This document shows positions 1-10,112 of a stretch of DNA of 64,000 nt, in pieces (within the stretch, counting starts at the first letter, position 1; each line of letters opens with the position of its first letter). The notes under the pieces are model-generated. The model was not told where the DNA came from, ran no database searches, and worked only from the letters and a program-made list of their open reading frames with translations. Both the position numbers and the translations under genes were made by a program. Origin of the DNA: Pestalotiopsis fici W106-1 (taxonomy: Eukaryota; Ascomycota; Sordariomycetes; Amphisphaeriales; Sporocadaceae); assembly GCF_000516985.1 (NCBI RefSeq), contig NW_006917091.1, forward strand, positions 5,700,518 through 5,764,517, read 5' to 3'.

Positions 1-189
1 CGAGACGGAAGGAATTTCGACAAGCGACTTGTGAAGGTGCAGCAGTGTATCGCGATAGTGCGGCGCAGAGGATGATTCGGAATCAGACGACGAAATAATA
101 GTCTGTGAAGACGAAGAGGCACCACCAAAAATGTGAGCCGCAACGCCGACGCTTGCGAAGAGCGCCGGGAGCTGGCTTTGTAGTCTCAT
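1..189 (-). CDS. Secreted M20-family metallopeptidase, N-terminal part only
   Basis: The reading frame starts at the ATG at 189 and runs off the left edge of the window after 63 codons. It opens with a signal-peptide-like segment (MRLQSQLPALFASVGVAAHI), followed by a Ser-rich linker and then YRDTLLHLHKSLVEIPSVS. That last stretch matches the start of the catalytic domain of fungal secreted M20 peptidases (carboxypeptidase/acetylornithine deacetylase-like), in which a hydrophobic helix precedes an 'L.EIPS.SG' motif. Zinc ligands would lie outside the window, so catalytic competence cannot be judged. The substrate is unknown; most relatives hydrolyse small peptides or N-acyl amino acids outside the cell or in the vacuole. 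Family assignment rests on about 20 residues. Confidence 0.6.
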   Translation of the reverse strand, partial: MRLQSQLPALFASVGVAAHIFGGASSSSQTIISSSDSESSSAPHYRDTLLHLHKSLVEIPSVS

Positions 190-1538
190 GGTGGATGGCA
201 AGCTGCGATTGACAAATGTTACCAAACTCTGGAATACAAGACGATCTATTGCCGTCCAATTGACTCAAGCCTGACACGCAATCAAAGGTTGCAAATTGAC
301 TCAATCCACACAATGGGAGGGGTTTGATGCTGTCGCTGTGCTCCGAAGCTCCAAAAAGAGCGATAACGGGAAAGCTTTGGTGGAGCTCAAGCACTTACAG
401 GGATGACGTAGGGAGCCATCGGCTATACTAGGTCCACAAATCGATTAACCATAAACACAACTCTCGTACTCAACCGTTATGTTTTGGAGGCGACTGTCTT
501 CTTTTCCTTCGCCGTATAGATGTGTGCAAATCCAATAAAACCATGTTTAAGACATTGCGGATAGTAGAGTAAGAAGCAGTGCGTAGCATGCATTAAGGTA
601 TGCACTCCAGTCCTCTTGTAAGTATAGAGTTGCCAGAAATGTGCCGTTCCTTAGGCGCTGACCAGGTACACCTACTCACTGGGCGAGATGGAAAACAAGC
701 ATAAAATTAAGTGTTTTTTAATCTCAGCGCCAAGGTACCTGCAAGGTTCAAAACTCTTTGGAACTCGCGCGTCCCTCACGCCACGAACGCAGGAACAACC
801 GCCTCCAGTATGAGTTAGGGACAAAGTTATGTCATTTTAAGCATACACTTAAACATTTATTCTACCTCTGCATCCAGGTACGAAACAATGTAGGTGAAAT
901 AAGATCTTTAAAGTAATGCGACAAAGGATCTCGTCACATACATCGTTCCTTGTCACAGTCACATGAGTAGGGGTGGCTAAGGTCTCTGCCAGGTATAAAA
1001 TCCAGGGTCCTGGACGGTGCTTACGCGGTGCCCTAGCTGTCCTAGGCAGGACGTAGAGTATGGCTCTCCACTTTTGCCAACTTGCTTGACAATTGATATT
1101 ATACGATTGGGCAACGACAATATGGCATTATGTCTCGTTTCGCCTTCTCGCATACCAAGACGCAGGGCTTTCTTGTGGCAAGGCACGGAATGTGGGATGC
1201 CGCTCCTCGTCCCGTCGCCAATACACACGGAAGATCTGCAAAAACGTTTACTCGTACCTGCAGAGCCGCAACGCACGTTGCCAGACTCGGGAGTTGGGAT
1301 ACATCGTCCGTCTGTAAAATGGGTCGACATCATTTCTGAACCGCGGAGGCTGACGTGCTCACCTATGAATACGCACCCGAAATGGTAGTCGAGTTCTTGG
1401 CTGAGAGGCGACCCGGCGGATTTCCGGTTGTGAACTTCACATAAGAGACGACGGCATGGCGGGCTGATGAATGATTTTGAGAAGCAACTCGCAGCTTCTT
1501 TACTTCTGTGTCCTGTATATATCAGAGTTTCGATCATC
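190..1538. other. Intergenic region between divergent peptidase and dioxygenase genes
   Basis: This 1.35-kb stretch separates two genes that point away from each other, so it should hold both promoters. Several overlapping open frames lie at about 980-1560 on both strands, but none has a recognisable domain, a plausible fungal gene start or a better frame than its antisense partner. I see no convincing gene in it. Confidence 0.5.
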
Positions 1539-2736
1539 ATGCGCTTCACTCCAAGCATCCTCTCGGGTTTGACCCTGCTGTCAGGCTCTGCCGTGTTAGC
1601 TCACCCTGGCCACGATATCAACAAGGAGATTGCTGCTCGTCAGGAATATCTCACCTCCGTCAAGCGCACCAACCTCGCCCACTGCACAGAGACTCTCAAA
1701 GCACGAGGCATCGAGAGACGAAACGTTGCTCGACGACAGGCCAAGCTCGAAGACGCGAGGGTAAAGAGTGAGTTGCTCCCCCCACCTGTACTCATCCAGA
1801 TATGATACTCATCAAATTGTAGGAGGGTTGAAGAAGCGTGACCTTGGCACTGTGCTGGGCACATCTCACAATGCCACCGACCTTGGATACACACTGGATA
1901 CTCCCGCCGATGAGTTGTTCAGTGGTGTCAACGGCTCTTGCCTCCTGAGCCCTGAAGCAACTCAGGGTCCATATTGTAAGCATCAAGCACTGTCTGGTTA
2001 ACCACAATGTTTGCTGACATTAAGCCAAATAGATGTCGGTGGTGAATACGTTCGTGAGGACATTATCGAGGAGCAGGAAGGTGTCGACACAATCCTGGAC
2101 TACCAAGTCATCGATGTTGATACCTGCGAGCCCGTACCCGATGTCTACGTCGAGATGTGGCACTGCAACGCGACGGGTGTGTACTCTGGCATTGTAGCTG
2201 GCGGCAACGGCAATCAGGCCGATACCGACAACATTGACACCACCTTTCTCCGTGGCATCCAAAAGACGGACGAGGACGGCGTTGCCCAGTTTGAGACCAT
2301 CTTCCCTGGTCACTACCTCTCACGCACCAACCACATCCACATTCTTGTACACGCCGCCAACTCGACCGCCCTGTCCAATGACACGATTGGAAACGCCATC
2401 TGGTCGAGCCACGTCGGTCAGACATTCTTTGACCAGGATCTCATTGATGCCGTCGAGCTCCTTGAACCCTACAACACCAACTGGCAGCCAGTCACTCTTA
2501 ACGAGGACGACAACGTTCTCCAAGGCGAGACTAGAACCGACGGAATTGATCCCGTGTTCCAGTACACGCTGCTTAGTGAGGATATCGCTGATGGCCTGTT
2601 TGGCTGGGTCGCTTTTGGCATCAACACGACTCGGGCTTCGAGTGTCAGCCCTGCTGCATTTTATTATGAGGATGGAGGAATGGTCAACCCAGCCAAAAAC
2701 AATAGCGCTCCACCTGGACCTCCCCCAAGCGATTAA
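1539..2736 (+). CDS. Secreted intradiol ring-cleavage dioxygenase (extracellular dioxygenase family)
   Basis: Three exons, 1539-1767, 1823-1975 and 2033-2736, give 361 aa; both introns (55 and 57 nt) are GT..AG and the joins restore the family sequence TQGPYYVGGEYVRED. Residues 1-20 form a signal peptide ending near LAHPGHD. The catalytic domain holds the four non-haem iron(III) ligands expected for intradiol enzymes: Tyr178 (in NATGVYSG), Tyr222 (in PGHYLSRTNHIH), His228 and His230. Known members cleave catechol-type rings between the two hydroxyls; the secreted fungal branch is thought to act on lignin- or plant-phenol-derived catechols. The C-terminus is a Pro/Ser-rich tail (NNSAPPGPPPSD). 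The start is the ATG before the signal peptide. The exact substrate cannot be read from the sequence. Confidence 0.92.
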
Positions 2737-3079
2737 ATCATACGTCGAATGACATGTGGTGAAATGAAAGCTGGAGATTTGGTGATACCTAGCAGCAGAT
2801 ACTGAATAAAAGCATAGCAACATATTTGACAACCAGTCTTGTTACCGTATCAAGATAGTACACACCATGAGAAAAGTGCATTTTGCCAAGTAATGGCGTT
2901 GGAAAGTCTTACCAATAAGATAGATACCCGAATTGGAGGGGTATCAATTGATTGCGCGGCCCCGCCCGCTCGTGGTTTTCTTTGATGCTCAACAGCATTT
3001 CCTGCGGTTTCTCGCCTTTGTTTACAATCAAGAAAAATTCAATCATTTCAACAGCATTCACCGATCGCGAGCATTCATC
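2737..3079. other. Intergenic spacer between the dioxygenase and the NIF3-like gene
   Basis: This 343-bp spacer lies downstream of the dioxygenase stop and upstream of the NIF3-like start. It should contain the first gene's 3' end and the second gene's promoter. I see no gene or repeat in it. Confidence 0.5.
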
Positions 3080-3484
3080 ATGTCGTCATCTCCACGCTTC
3101 AAGCTCGTCTTTTTCGTTCCCACTGCCGCCGCCGAGGCGTGCAAGACTGCGATCTTTGGTGCCGGGGCGGGACGGTACCCAAATTACGCCGAAGTGTGCT
3201 ACAGTACGGCGGGCACCGGACAGTTCCGCCCAGTCGGCAACGCAAAGCCGCACACGGGCCAGCTTGACAAGCTGGAGCATACCGAAGAGCTGCGCATCGA
3301 GACTTTGTGCCCGTCTGAGGATATTGCCAGAAAGTCTGTCGAGGCGCTCAAGAAGTAAGCTCCAACTTTCCTAATCCCTAGACTCCTGACCTTGGGGCGG
3401 CAAAAAAGGCTGACATGCAGCGCGGCTAGGGCGCACCCGTACGAGGAGGTTGCCTATGAAGTTTACAAGATCGAGGATTTCTAG
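3080..3484 (+). CDS. Small NIF3/YqfO-like protein (NGG1-interacting factor 3 family)
   Basis: Two exons, 3080-3354 and 3430-3484, encode 109 aa; the 75-nt intron splits a Lys codon and the join gives EALKKAHPYEEVAYEVY. The protein is the compact CutA-like alpha/beta domain that bacterial YqfO/NIF3 proteins carry as an insert: FKLVFFVP at the start, AIFGAGAGRYPNY in the middle and the signature AHPYEEVAYEVY near the C-terminus. Without the second exon the hallmark HPYEE motif is lost, which supports the intron. Family members are widespread and mostly uncharacterised, with suggested roles in metal binding or signal sensing. No signal peptide is seen, so it is probably cytosolic. Function is unknown beyond family membership. 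Confidence 0.88.
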
Positions 3485-5535
3485 ATGGGTCGAGTTTATA
3501 GCAAGCAGGAAATATTATCGCTCTGAATATTTTATACTGCCCAATAATGCTTTCGAAATGGTCAAATTGAGTCCTGCTCTGCCATAAACTCTGCCTCTAC
3601 AAGGATACACACAAGGATGGCGCACACGTACCCAACTATTGGGCCTGGACCGAATGACAGTCGAGCCAGATCCAGATGCTTATAAGGGCGCAATGGTCTG
3701 GAGCAACCATCTCGTGGCCATCATTCGAAGTATACTCGCAAACTGTGATACACCACTACATGACATTACACAGGCGCTATAGATCGCTGGTTGATTCGCT
3801 ACCTTAGTAATCAATCCTTATTGCTGCCCACAATTCCATGCCAGATTGCCACAGAAGCGCCGACAGCATGAGACCTTGATAAGCCTCTGGAATCCTACTC
3901 AAGTAAAGAGCCAATGCGCTATACGGTTCATCAACTACTTCTAAAACTTGTAAGTTGTGTCATGATTTTTCTTTCTTTTCCCTTTCCTCAATTTTCCATT
4001 TGAGGTTTGAACATTTCCCCAGTCTCCATTGCCCCAACCTCCCCGCCATCCCCCTGCCTCCGTTCCCCAGCCTCCAGCCAAGAATGCACACCTTGACATG
4101 TAGTGATCTAGCCACAAACGACCTTGCGCACGGCAATTAGGAGAGATGTTACATATATTTCAAAACAAATGAAAGATGTCTAATACCGAGCATCAGCCGT
4201 ACCAGTTTACGCGCCGAGTGGCGTAGTGGTCTGGTGCGGTTGACTCGTGGCCATCATTCAGATGCAATCTCTTGATGGAGAGCTCTTTGTTTGGATCCCA
4301 ACGGGTCCACCGAGCTGAGAAGCAGCGTAGCGGTTTGGGTGCCCGTACCTGTTATACTCTCGGAAATCCGAAGTCTTATCGATAAAAATGTGAGGCCAGA
4401 ACGCCAGAAGTGCGCAGTGCTCACAGGTAGCGAGTGTTGACAGCTACCCGATTATGAGATGAAGGATTTGCATGTTGGACTCTAATGCGAGGGTTGTGTC
4501 TGGAGGGGTGAGCCGTAGCTGTAGCAGTCGACGGGCTGTTGCAGCAAACTTTTTACTGTACGGCCCTCCTCATCTAACAAGATGATAATATCTTGCATTC
4601 GGATTTGTTCGATTGACCCTTTTTTTTCCCCCTCCATCTGTACAACACTTTTATAATCCGCGAAGATATATTTGATTTAGATTTGGTCACTTCCGCGATA
4701 CCGGTTTCCATTAATTGTCCTTTCTTTTTCACCCACCAGGCCGTCATCGTCAAAGCTATTCTTAGTGCATCGGCTATCACTTCGTTTCTACTCTTGCATC
4801 GGCGCGTGTATAGTATGCTGCGCCTTTTGAAAGAATGAGTCGCGTGACGATGGATACAGGATATAGTTGCTATCTTTTCGAACAAGACTGATAGAACGTC
4901 GGATCTCGGTCTCGGCGTAAGAGGGTAGTATCACCGGCAAAGTATGCCGTAAATACGACATGCTGGACATTCAAGCTCGCATTGCATATGCCATACTCAG
5001 CTGCCAGCCCTCCCTCATTGTCTGGTCCGACATCCGAGACATCAATTATCTTTCTGGAACAAGTAGTTCCCAAATAGAAAGAAACCCAGCTCAAGACATT
5101 CCCACGTCGCAGTGTCCCCCCCGTCGCAATAGTTTCTAAGATAGGCAGGTTCGGCGACCAATAACTGGGCCAGTCTCACCTATGACAGGTGGTGCCAAGA
5201 CCCCCATTCCAATATAATGTCTTATTGCCGAGCGTGTGGGGGTGGGTTTACTTACTAGCCTACTATCGACTATCTATAATCTACCTTAATTGTATTATGC
5301 TACATGCTACATGCCGCACGTGCAACATCTTTATCTGAGGAATTCTGAATTCAGGCAATTCGAGACGAGGCTTTGCCATGTTCAACGACCAAGTATATCG
5401 CATGAGCCAGCGCCAGTTTGTCGCTGCCCTCTGGCGGTCGATGGCCCTCTGCTGGCCGCTCGCAATTGCGCCAAGCACTGTGCTTCAATACAGCATCCAT
5501 CTCCCCCTGATGCTGCTGGGGATCACCACAGGTCA
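3485..5535. other. Two-kilobase intergenic region with tRNA-like fragments
   Basis: No supported protein gene lies here. A minus-strand frame at about 4870-5094 is open for some 70 codons but begins with TTG and has no recognised domain. The stretch contains two short related tRNA-like segments (described separately), a pyrimidine-rich segment at 3965-4080 and a T-run at 4619-4628. The last few hundred bases probably include the promoter of the beta-propeller gene at 5536. Confidence 0.45.
4211..4312 (+). other. Degenerate tRNA-like segment (possible tRNA-derived SINE head)
   Basis: The sequence at 4219-4239 looks like a polymerase III A box (TGGCGTAGTGGTCTGGTGCG) with a pairable D stem. It is followed by CTCGTGG, which would place anticodon CGT (Thr) after a T33. 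About 45 nt further on, GTTTGGATCC resembles a B box with two mismatches. The anticodon, T and acceptor stems do not pair, so this is not a working tRNA gene. A second segment at 3694-3726 shares the A-box end and a 16-nt identity at the same spacing. It could be a decayed tRNA-derived SINE or a pseudo-tRNA. Confidence 0.25.
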
Positions 5536-6834
5536 ATGATAATGACCAACCTCTTCTTCTCGCGGTCTCTGGCTCTACTAGTCGTGGTTTTCATCAACCT
5601 CGTAATAATACCCTCTTGCAATGCCTTTCCTACCTGCGGCACCACAGCTCCGGCGCAGGATGCCCTCAACTTTACCACCTCGGCCCTGAGCCTCGACCAC
5701 CACCCCTTTGGCATTGCGTACTACACCAACGACATTGCTTTTGTAATAATACGGCGCTCCATTGGAGTGCTAGACATGTCCAACTTTACCCCGGTGCTAA
5801 AGTACACAGTCGAGCCGTCGCGCGCCGTGCTGGCGCACCTCGGCCTGAGCGAGGATCAGCCCGATTCGGACGACTACATCTTTCACGGCCTCGTGCTGTC
5901 TCCGGACCGGCGCGCCCTCTACGCGGCGGGCGGCTACGGTGCCTTGGTGGTGGATCCCGAGAGGGCCATGAACGGGCAAAACAACTCGGTCATTGGCGTC
6001 CTCGCCAACAACGGCATTGCGGGGAATTACTCGGCCATGGTGGCCATCACGCCGGACAGCCGCACCGTCTTTCTGACGCAGGAGTTTGGCAGCATCATCA
6101 ATGGCCACCGCGGCAACGTCGAGGTGTGGAAGGTGACGCAGGGCCCCAATGGCTTGGTCACGGGCGTGTATGGGGGATTCGTGAACCTGGGGTACGCCAC
6201 GGTGGGCATGGCGTTTTCGCGCGACAATAGCAAGCTCTACGTCACGAGCGAAATGACGGGTCTCGCCGATAGCCTCGGTGGGCTCTTGGAGGGCAGTATA
6301 TCGGTCCTGGACATTGAGACGCTACAAGTCAACCCTGCCAATGCCGTCCTGTACACCATCTCGGCGGGGTGCCATCCCGTGCGCATCATACCAGGCACAG
6401 GGGGCAATCACATCTGGGTCAGCACCCGCGAGTCCAACTCGCTCATGGTCCACGATGCAGATAAGCTCGAATGCGAGGACACGGCCAACGACGCCTTGGT
6501 CAGCAGTATCCAGGTGGGCACATCGCCCGTGTCCCTGGCAGCAGTCGGCAATTTTGTGCTCACGGCCGACTCGAATCGATGGGGCTATGATAACACAACC
6601 ACAGGCCTGAGTGTGGTTAGTACAAACTCGGTAGCACAGGGAAAGCTCGTCAACTATCCTCAGATTCCGACGGGCCTCTTCCCCCGCGAGTTTGGACTGA
6701 GCCCTGATGGCAAAACACTGTTAGTCTCGGAGTTTGACGGATACGCAGTTCGCGCAGTCGACGTCAGTCCTCTGACAGGACATGGCAGTAGCAGTCACAC
6801 TCAGAGAACGATGAGAACCCGAGGATTAAAGTAA
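5536..6834 (+). CDS. Secreted YVTN/lactonase-type beta-propeller protein
   Basis: A single exon of 432 aa from the ATG at 5536. I chose this start because a clear signal peptide follows at once (FSRSLALLVVVFINLVIIPS, cleavage near CNAFPTCG); an in-frame upstream ATG at 5311 would bury it behind 75 non-hydrophobic residues. The body shows the repeating blades of a seven-bladed propeller related to 6-phosphogluconolactonase and surface YVTN proteins: LSPDRRALYAAGG, ITPDSRTVFLTQE, FSRDNSKLYVTSE and LSPDGKTLLVSEF recur at blade spacing. There are several N-glycosylation sequons. The fold is well supported. The substrate is not: lactonase activity is known for some relatives only, and other secreted fungal propellers have no assigned role. 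Confidence 0.85.
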   Translation: MIMTNLFFSRSLALLVVVFINLVIIPSCNAFPTCGTTAPAQDALNFTTSALSLDHHPFGIAYYTNDIAFVIIRRSIGVLDMSNFTPVLKYTVEPSRAVLAHLGLSEDQPDSDDYIFHGLVLSPDRRALYAAGGYGALVVDPERAMNGQNNSVIGVLANNGIAGNYSAMVAITPDSRTVFLTQEFGSIINGHRGNVEVWKVTQGPNGLVTGVYGGFVNLGYATVGMAFSRDNSKLYVTSEMTGLADSLGGLLEGSISVLDIETLQVNPANAVLYTISAGCHPVRIIPGTGGNHIWVSTRESNSLMVHDADKLECEDTANDALVSSIQVGTSPVSLAAVGNFVLTADSNRWGYDNTTTGLSVVSTNSVAQGKLVNYPQIPTGLFPREFGLSPDGKTLLVSEFDGYAVRAVDVSPLTGHGSSSHTQRTMRTRGLK

Positions 6835-7259
6835 CTCTATAATAATCTAGCAATACACCACAAGATAACGAGAAAATGCATGTGAACTTCCGAGGAAACA
6901 ATGTCTCGTACATACTCTCTTCTGAACATGATATTGCACAGCATTGGAAAATTGTTGGGAAAGATTATGGAAGCAACCGGCATTTTTTTTTTTACTCATG
7001 TTGCACTTATTAAACAAGATTTAGTCCTTTTCAAAGTCTCCGATTTGGAGCAAAAGTCGTCTACTTCCACCAGAAGGTTCCAAAAAATCGCTTGCGCCAA
7101 GCGCCTCGCCGAAGAAATGCGAATAATGCGGGGGATCCACGGGGGATCTTTCGAATTTACAAAGCTATGCGTTCTTTCATCCAGGTATTTCTTGTTCCTC
7201 TCCACCTTTATCTCCCACCTCTGAAAGCTGAATGTAAAAAAAATCATGGGTATCTCCAA
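6835..7259. other. Convergent spacer
   Basis: The region between the 3' ends of the beta-propeller gene and the kinase gene. It has a T-run at 6984-6993 and no supported gene; it should contain the two polyadenylation regions. Confidence 0.5.
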
Positions 7260-10112
7260 TCAAGCTGATGTCCTTGCTGCTGCAATCTCGCCTCCGTGCT
7301 CCAACTTTGCTGGGCTTTTCTCGTTCTCTTCGGCTGCCGCCTCGTAGATCTCCTCAATCAGCTCCCCAGGTGCCTGAATAATAGGACTGAATTGATCAAC
7401 CTCTTCGATGCTCTCTTCATCGACCCCACGATGGTCAAAGCTTTGGTCTCTCAACACATCTTCATCCTCCTCTTCGTCCTCTTCTTGAATAGGCATCTCC
7501 CCACTTCTTCTTCCCAGCCCTGAAGCGCTAGCATTGCGCGAGTGACTTCCACTGTCTCTTTTTCTTGTACCGGGCGCGGGACTATGATTGCCAAACTGCA
7601 GCATGGGACCTTTGAAGATGTTCTTCTTTCGCTTGGCAAAGAAAATGGAAGAACCTTGGCTGTTGGAAAATGGACTCGGGCTGCCCAAAGGAGGGGGGCT
7701 TTGGTCGTATGATGGCAACCTCTCGCCAAAGTTCAATGTCAGCGGTGGGCCGCGTGCAAAGCGAATATTGGAGGGAAACGAAGCACCGGTGGGAGTCCCG
7801 GGGAGTACTTTCACCGAGTGGTGCGGTGATCGACCGGAAGCTAGCGGCGTCTTTGTCGATATCGAACCGTTGGACGACGTAGATGACGCTTTCGAGTGAG
7901 TGTGGTGGTGATGCGGCATTGTACGGATCGAACTGAGCGATGATGAGGTTGATTTGCGTCCGCGAAGTCCAGCAGACGAACGTCGAACACTGGATCGAGG
8001 CGTCATGGGACCAGGGGACAATGACTGCCGTTTGTAGGACGAGGACGAGTTCATTCGACGTCCATGGAATGCTAGATTCTGAGACGTCGCGTTCAGAGCA
8101 TTATTTGGCGAAGAACCCTCTGCCCTGGGAGTCTTTAGACGAGCATCAAACTGCGTTTGAGTACCAGGCGTGGTTGGTCCCGAAGCAGCAGATGTGGACT
8201 GCTTGCTGGTATGCGGCCTCGGACTTGGGTTTTTCGAATTCTTGCCAGACTCGGCATTTTCGGCAAGATTGGGAGTTGACTGAGTGCCTCGTTTGCTGGG
8301 TTTGTGTCTTCGTGTCGTGTCCACAATCCAATGCTTCCAATTCTTCCAGTGGTGAATGATGGACTGTGAAGGTTTCCTCCGAATCTTTGTGTTTGGCTGT
8401 TCCGGCGGTTTCAAGCTCAGAACATCTGAAGTCGTCACCAGGTGCAAAGTCGAGCCTCTAGATCTCGCACTCCGGAGGATTCCTTCTTTGGGTGGAGGGA
8501 TTGGCCTTCGATGCCTTGACGTACTGGCAGAGCGAACCGAATCCTTGTCTACAGGAGTCGGTGGTACCTCAGTATCGGGGCTATAGCCAGCAGTTTCTGG
8601 GAGGTTTGGTAGCTCCATGACGTTGTAGTCAGAAGGATAATGCGCGCTGCGTCTTTCACTCCTCCCGCGCGTCCTTGGCAATGGGGGCTCCTTGAGAATA
8701 CCGTCCTCGTCCAATATCGGCGCCATACGCTCAAGCTTACTCGATGCACCAGAAAATCGACGAGAATTTCTGTTCTCGGCTTCCTTCTCCTTGCGTCTCC
8801 TTTCCCGCCGCTTGGCTTTCCGCTGTTCTTTTTCCAGAAGTAGAGCCCACCAACCAGCAAGTGCATCACATCTCTGCGCCAATACGCTTTCTATCACTTG
8901 GTCAATATCCACACCGGCAGAGCGCATCCGTTCTAGGCAATCCTTCTCCAGAGGCGTGCTGAAAGGCGGTGGCTGACGCAACTTTAGAATAGCTTGTTGT
9001 TGGGGTGCGTGCTCGGCCAGGAACGGGTGCTGTAGAATGTCTGGCAATGTTGGTCGCAGCAAAGGGCGTTTGGACAGGAGCAGCTTGATCAGGGAGACGG
9101 CATCAACTGGCAGGTGGTCCGGATACTTTGGCTCTTCAGACAAAATCCTTGTCCTTGTCACATTGTCATCGTCGTCGTCGAAAGGAAGCTCACCGCACAG
9201 GAGCGCGTATAGAATCACGCCCAGGCTCCATACATCCACCTTTTCTCCTGCATATTTCTCGCCCTTGAGCATCTCTGGTGCCGAATAACATATCGTGCCG
9301 CAAAACGTTTGCAGGTAGTTCGACTTGCCCTCGTATTCGCGAGTGAAACCAAAATCGACAAGCTTTACATTCTCGTGCTTGTCCAGCAGAATATTCTCGA
9401 GTTTCAGATCTCGATGGACGCAAGATTGCTGGTGGACGAAAGACACGGCGCCCACAAGTTGAGTAAATGTCTTTTGCACTTTTTCAGGAGGGAGTGGACC
9501 ATTTTTGAGGAGATAGTTGTAGAGTTCGTCGCCTGAAGAGTCAGCATTTCGCGCCGAACTTATAGAGAACCGTTTCATACCTGCACAGTATTCAAGCACC
9601 AACCACACCATCGACTCGGTCACAATCACCTCGTACAAACGCGCAATGTGTGGATGGACGAACTGTCGATGGTGGTGAATTTCTCGGGCTAGATTCGAGT
9701 CGTCCTTCTTGGCAGATTTGAGAACCACCTGGTCGTATCAGTCAGTTCGGCTTCTCCATACCGCGATGGGAAATGACATACCTTGGAGCCATTGGTGAGC
9801 TTATGTTTGGCGAGGTAGACCTTTCCGAAAGAACCCTTGCCTATTAGCTGCCCGAGTCCATAGTTTCCGACATTTTTCAGATCCTTGTTCGAGAATTCGC
9901 TGAGGACAAATCAAAATCAGTTATAATGCTCCTGGAGTAAGACTGCAGGTGTGCATGCGCAAAACTTACTCAAGGAGTTCTTGGTAGGACCTGGCAAGCT
10001 ATACGGAGCAGAGCAGCAGTCAGCATGGAATCTTCTCATGATGCTTTCCAAGTATATCAAATACCTTGGCCTTCCGTTCCAGCGCCTCGGCTTTTGTCTT
10101 ATTTGTTTGCAT
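7260..10112 (-). CDS. Kin4-like serine/threonine protein kinase (CAMK group)
   Basis: Five exons, 10065-10112, 9970-9998, 9782-9899, 9581-9728 and 7260-9532, with introns of 66, 70, 53 and 48 nt, give 871 aa. The ATG at 10112 is the first in frame after an upstream TGA. A short N-terminus (YQELLDEFSNKDLKNVGNYG) leads into a complete kinase domain: glycine loop GKGSFGKV (46-53), Lys69, catalytic HRDLKLEN with Asp156, DFG with Asp174, and an SAPEM segment. The fourth intron removes an in-frame insert and restores LEYCAGDELYNYL. After the domain comes a basic Lys/Arg/Glu helix (KEQRKAKRRERRRKEKE) and a long Ser/Pro-rich disordered tail. In yeast, Kin4-type kinases enforce the spindle-position checkpoint. 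That this orthologue does so here is inference. Confidence 0.88.

Noticed and set aside
977..1558. A 193-codon minus-strand frame and overlapping plus-strand frames upstream of the dioxygenase
   Set aside because: No domain, odd composition (many Cys, Arg and Ser), no plausible splice structure, and open in several frames at once, which is usual for unselected GC-balanced DNA.
4211..4312. A functional tRNA-Thr gene
   Set aside because: The acceptor, anticodon and T stems cannot pair, so it is at best a decayed or SINE-type relic.
4870..5094. A 74-codon minus-strand frame with protein-like composition
   Set aside because: It starts only at a TTG, has no recognisable family, and I could not find supporting exons.
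5616..6610. Long alternative frames (204 and 110 codons) inside the beta-propeller gene
   Set aside because: They are out-of-frame shadows of a GC-rich real gene that has a signal peptide and blade repeats in its own frame.
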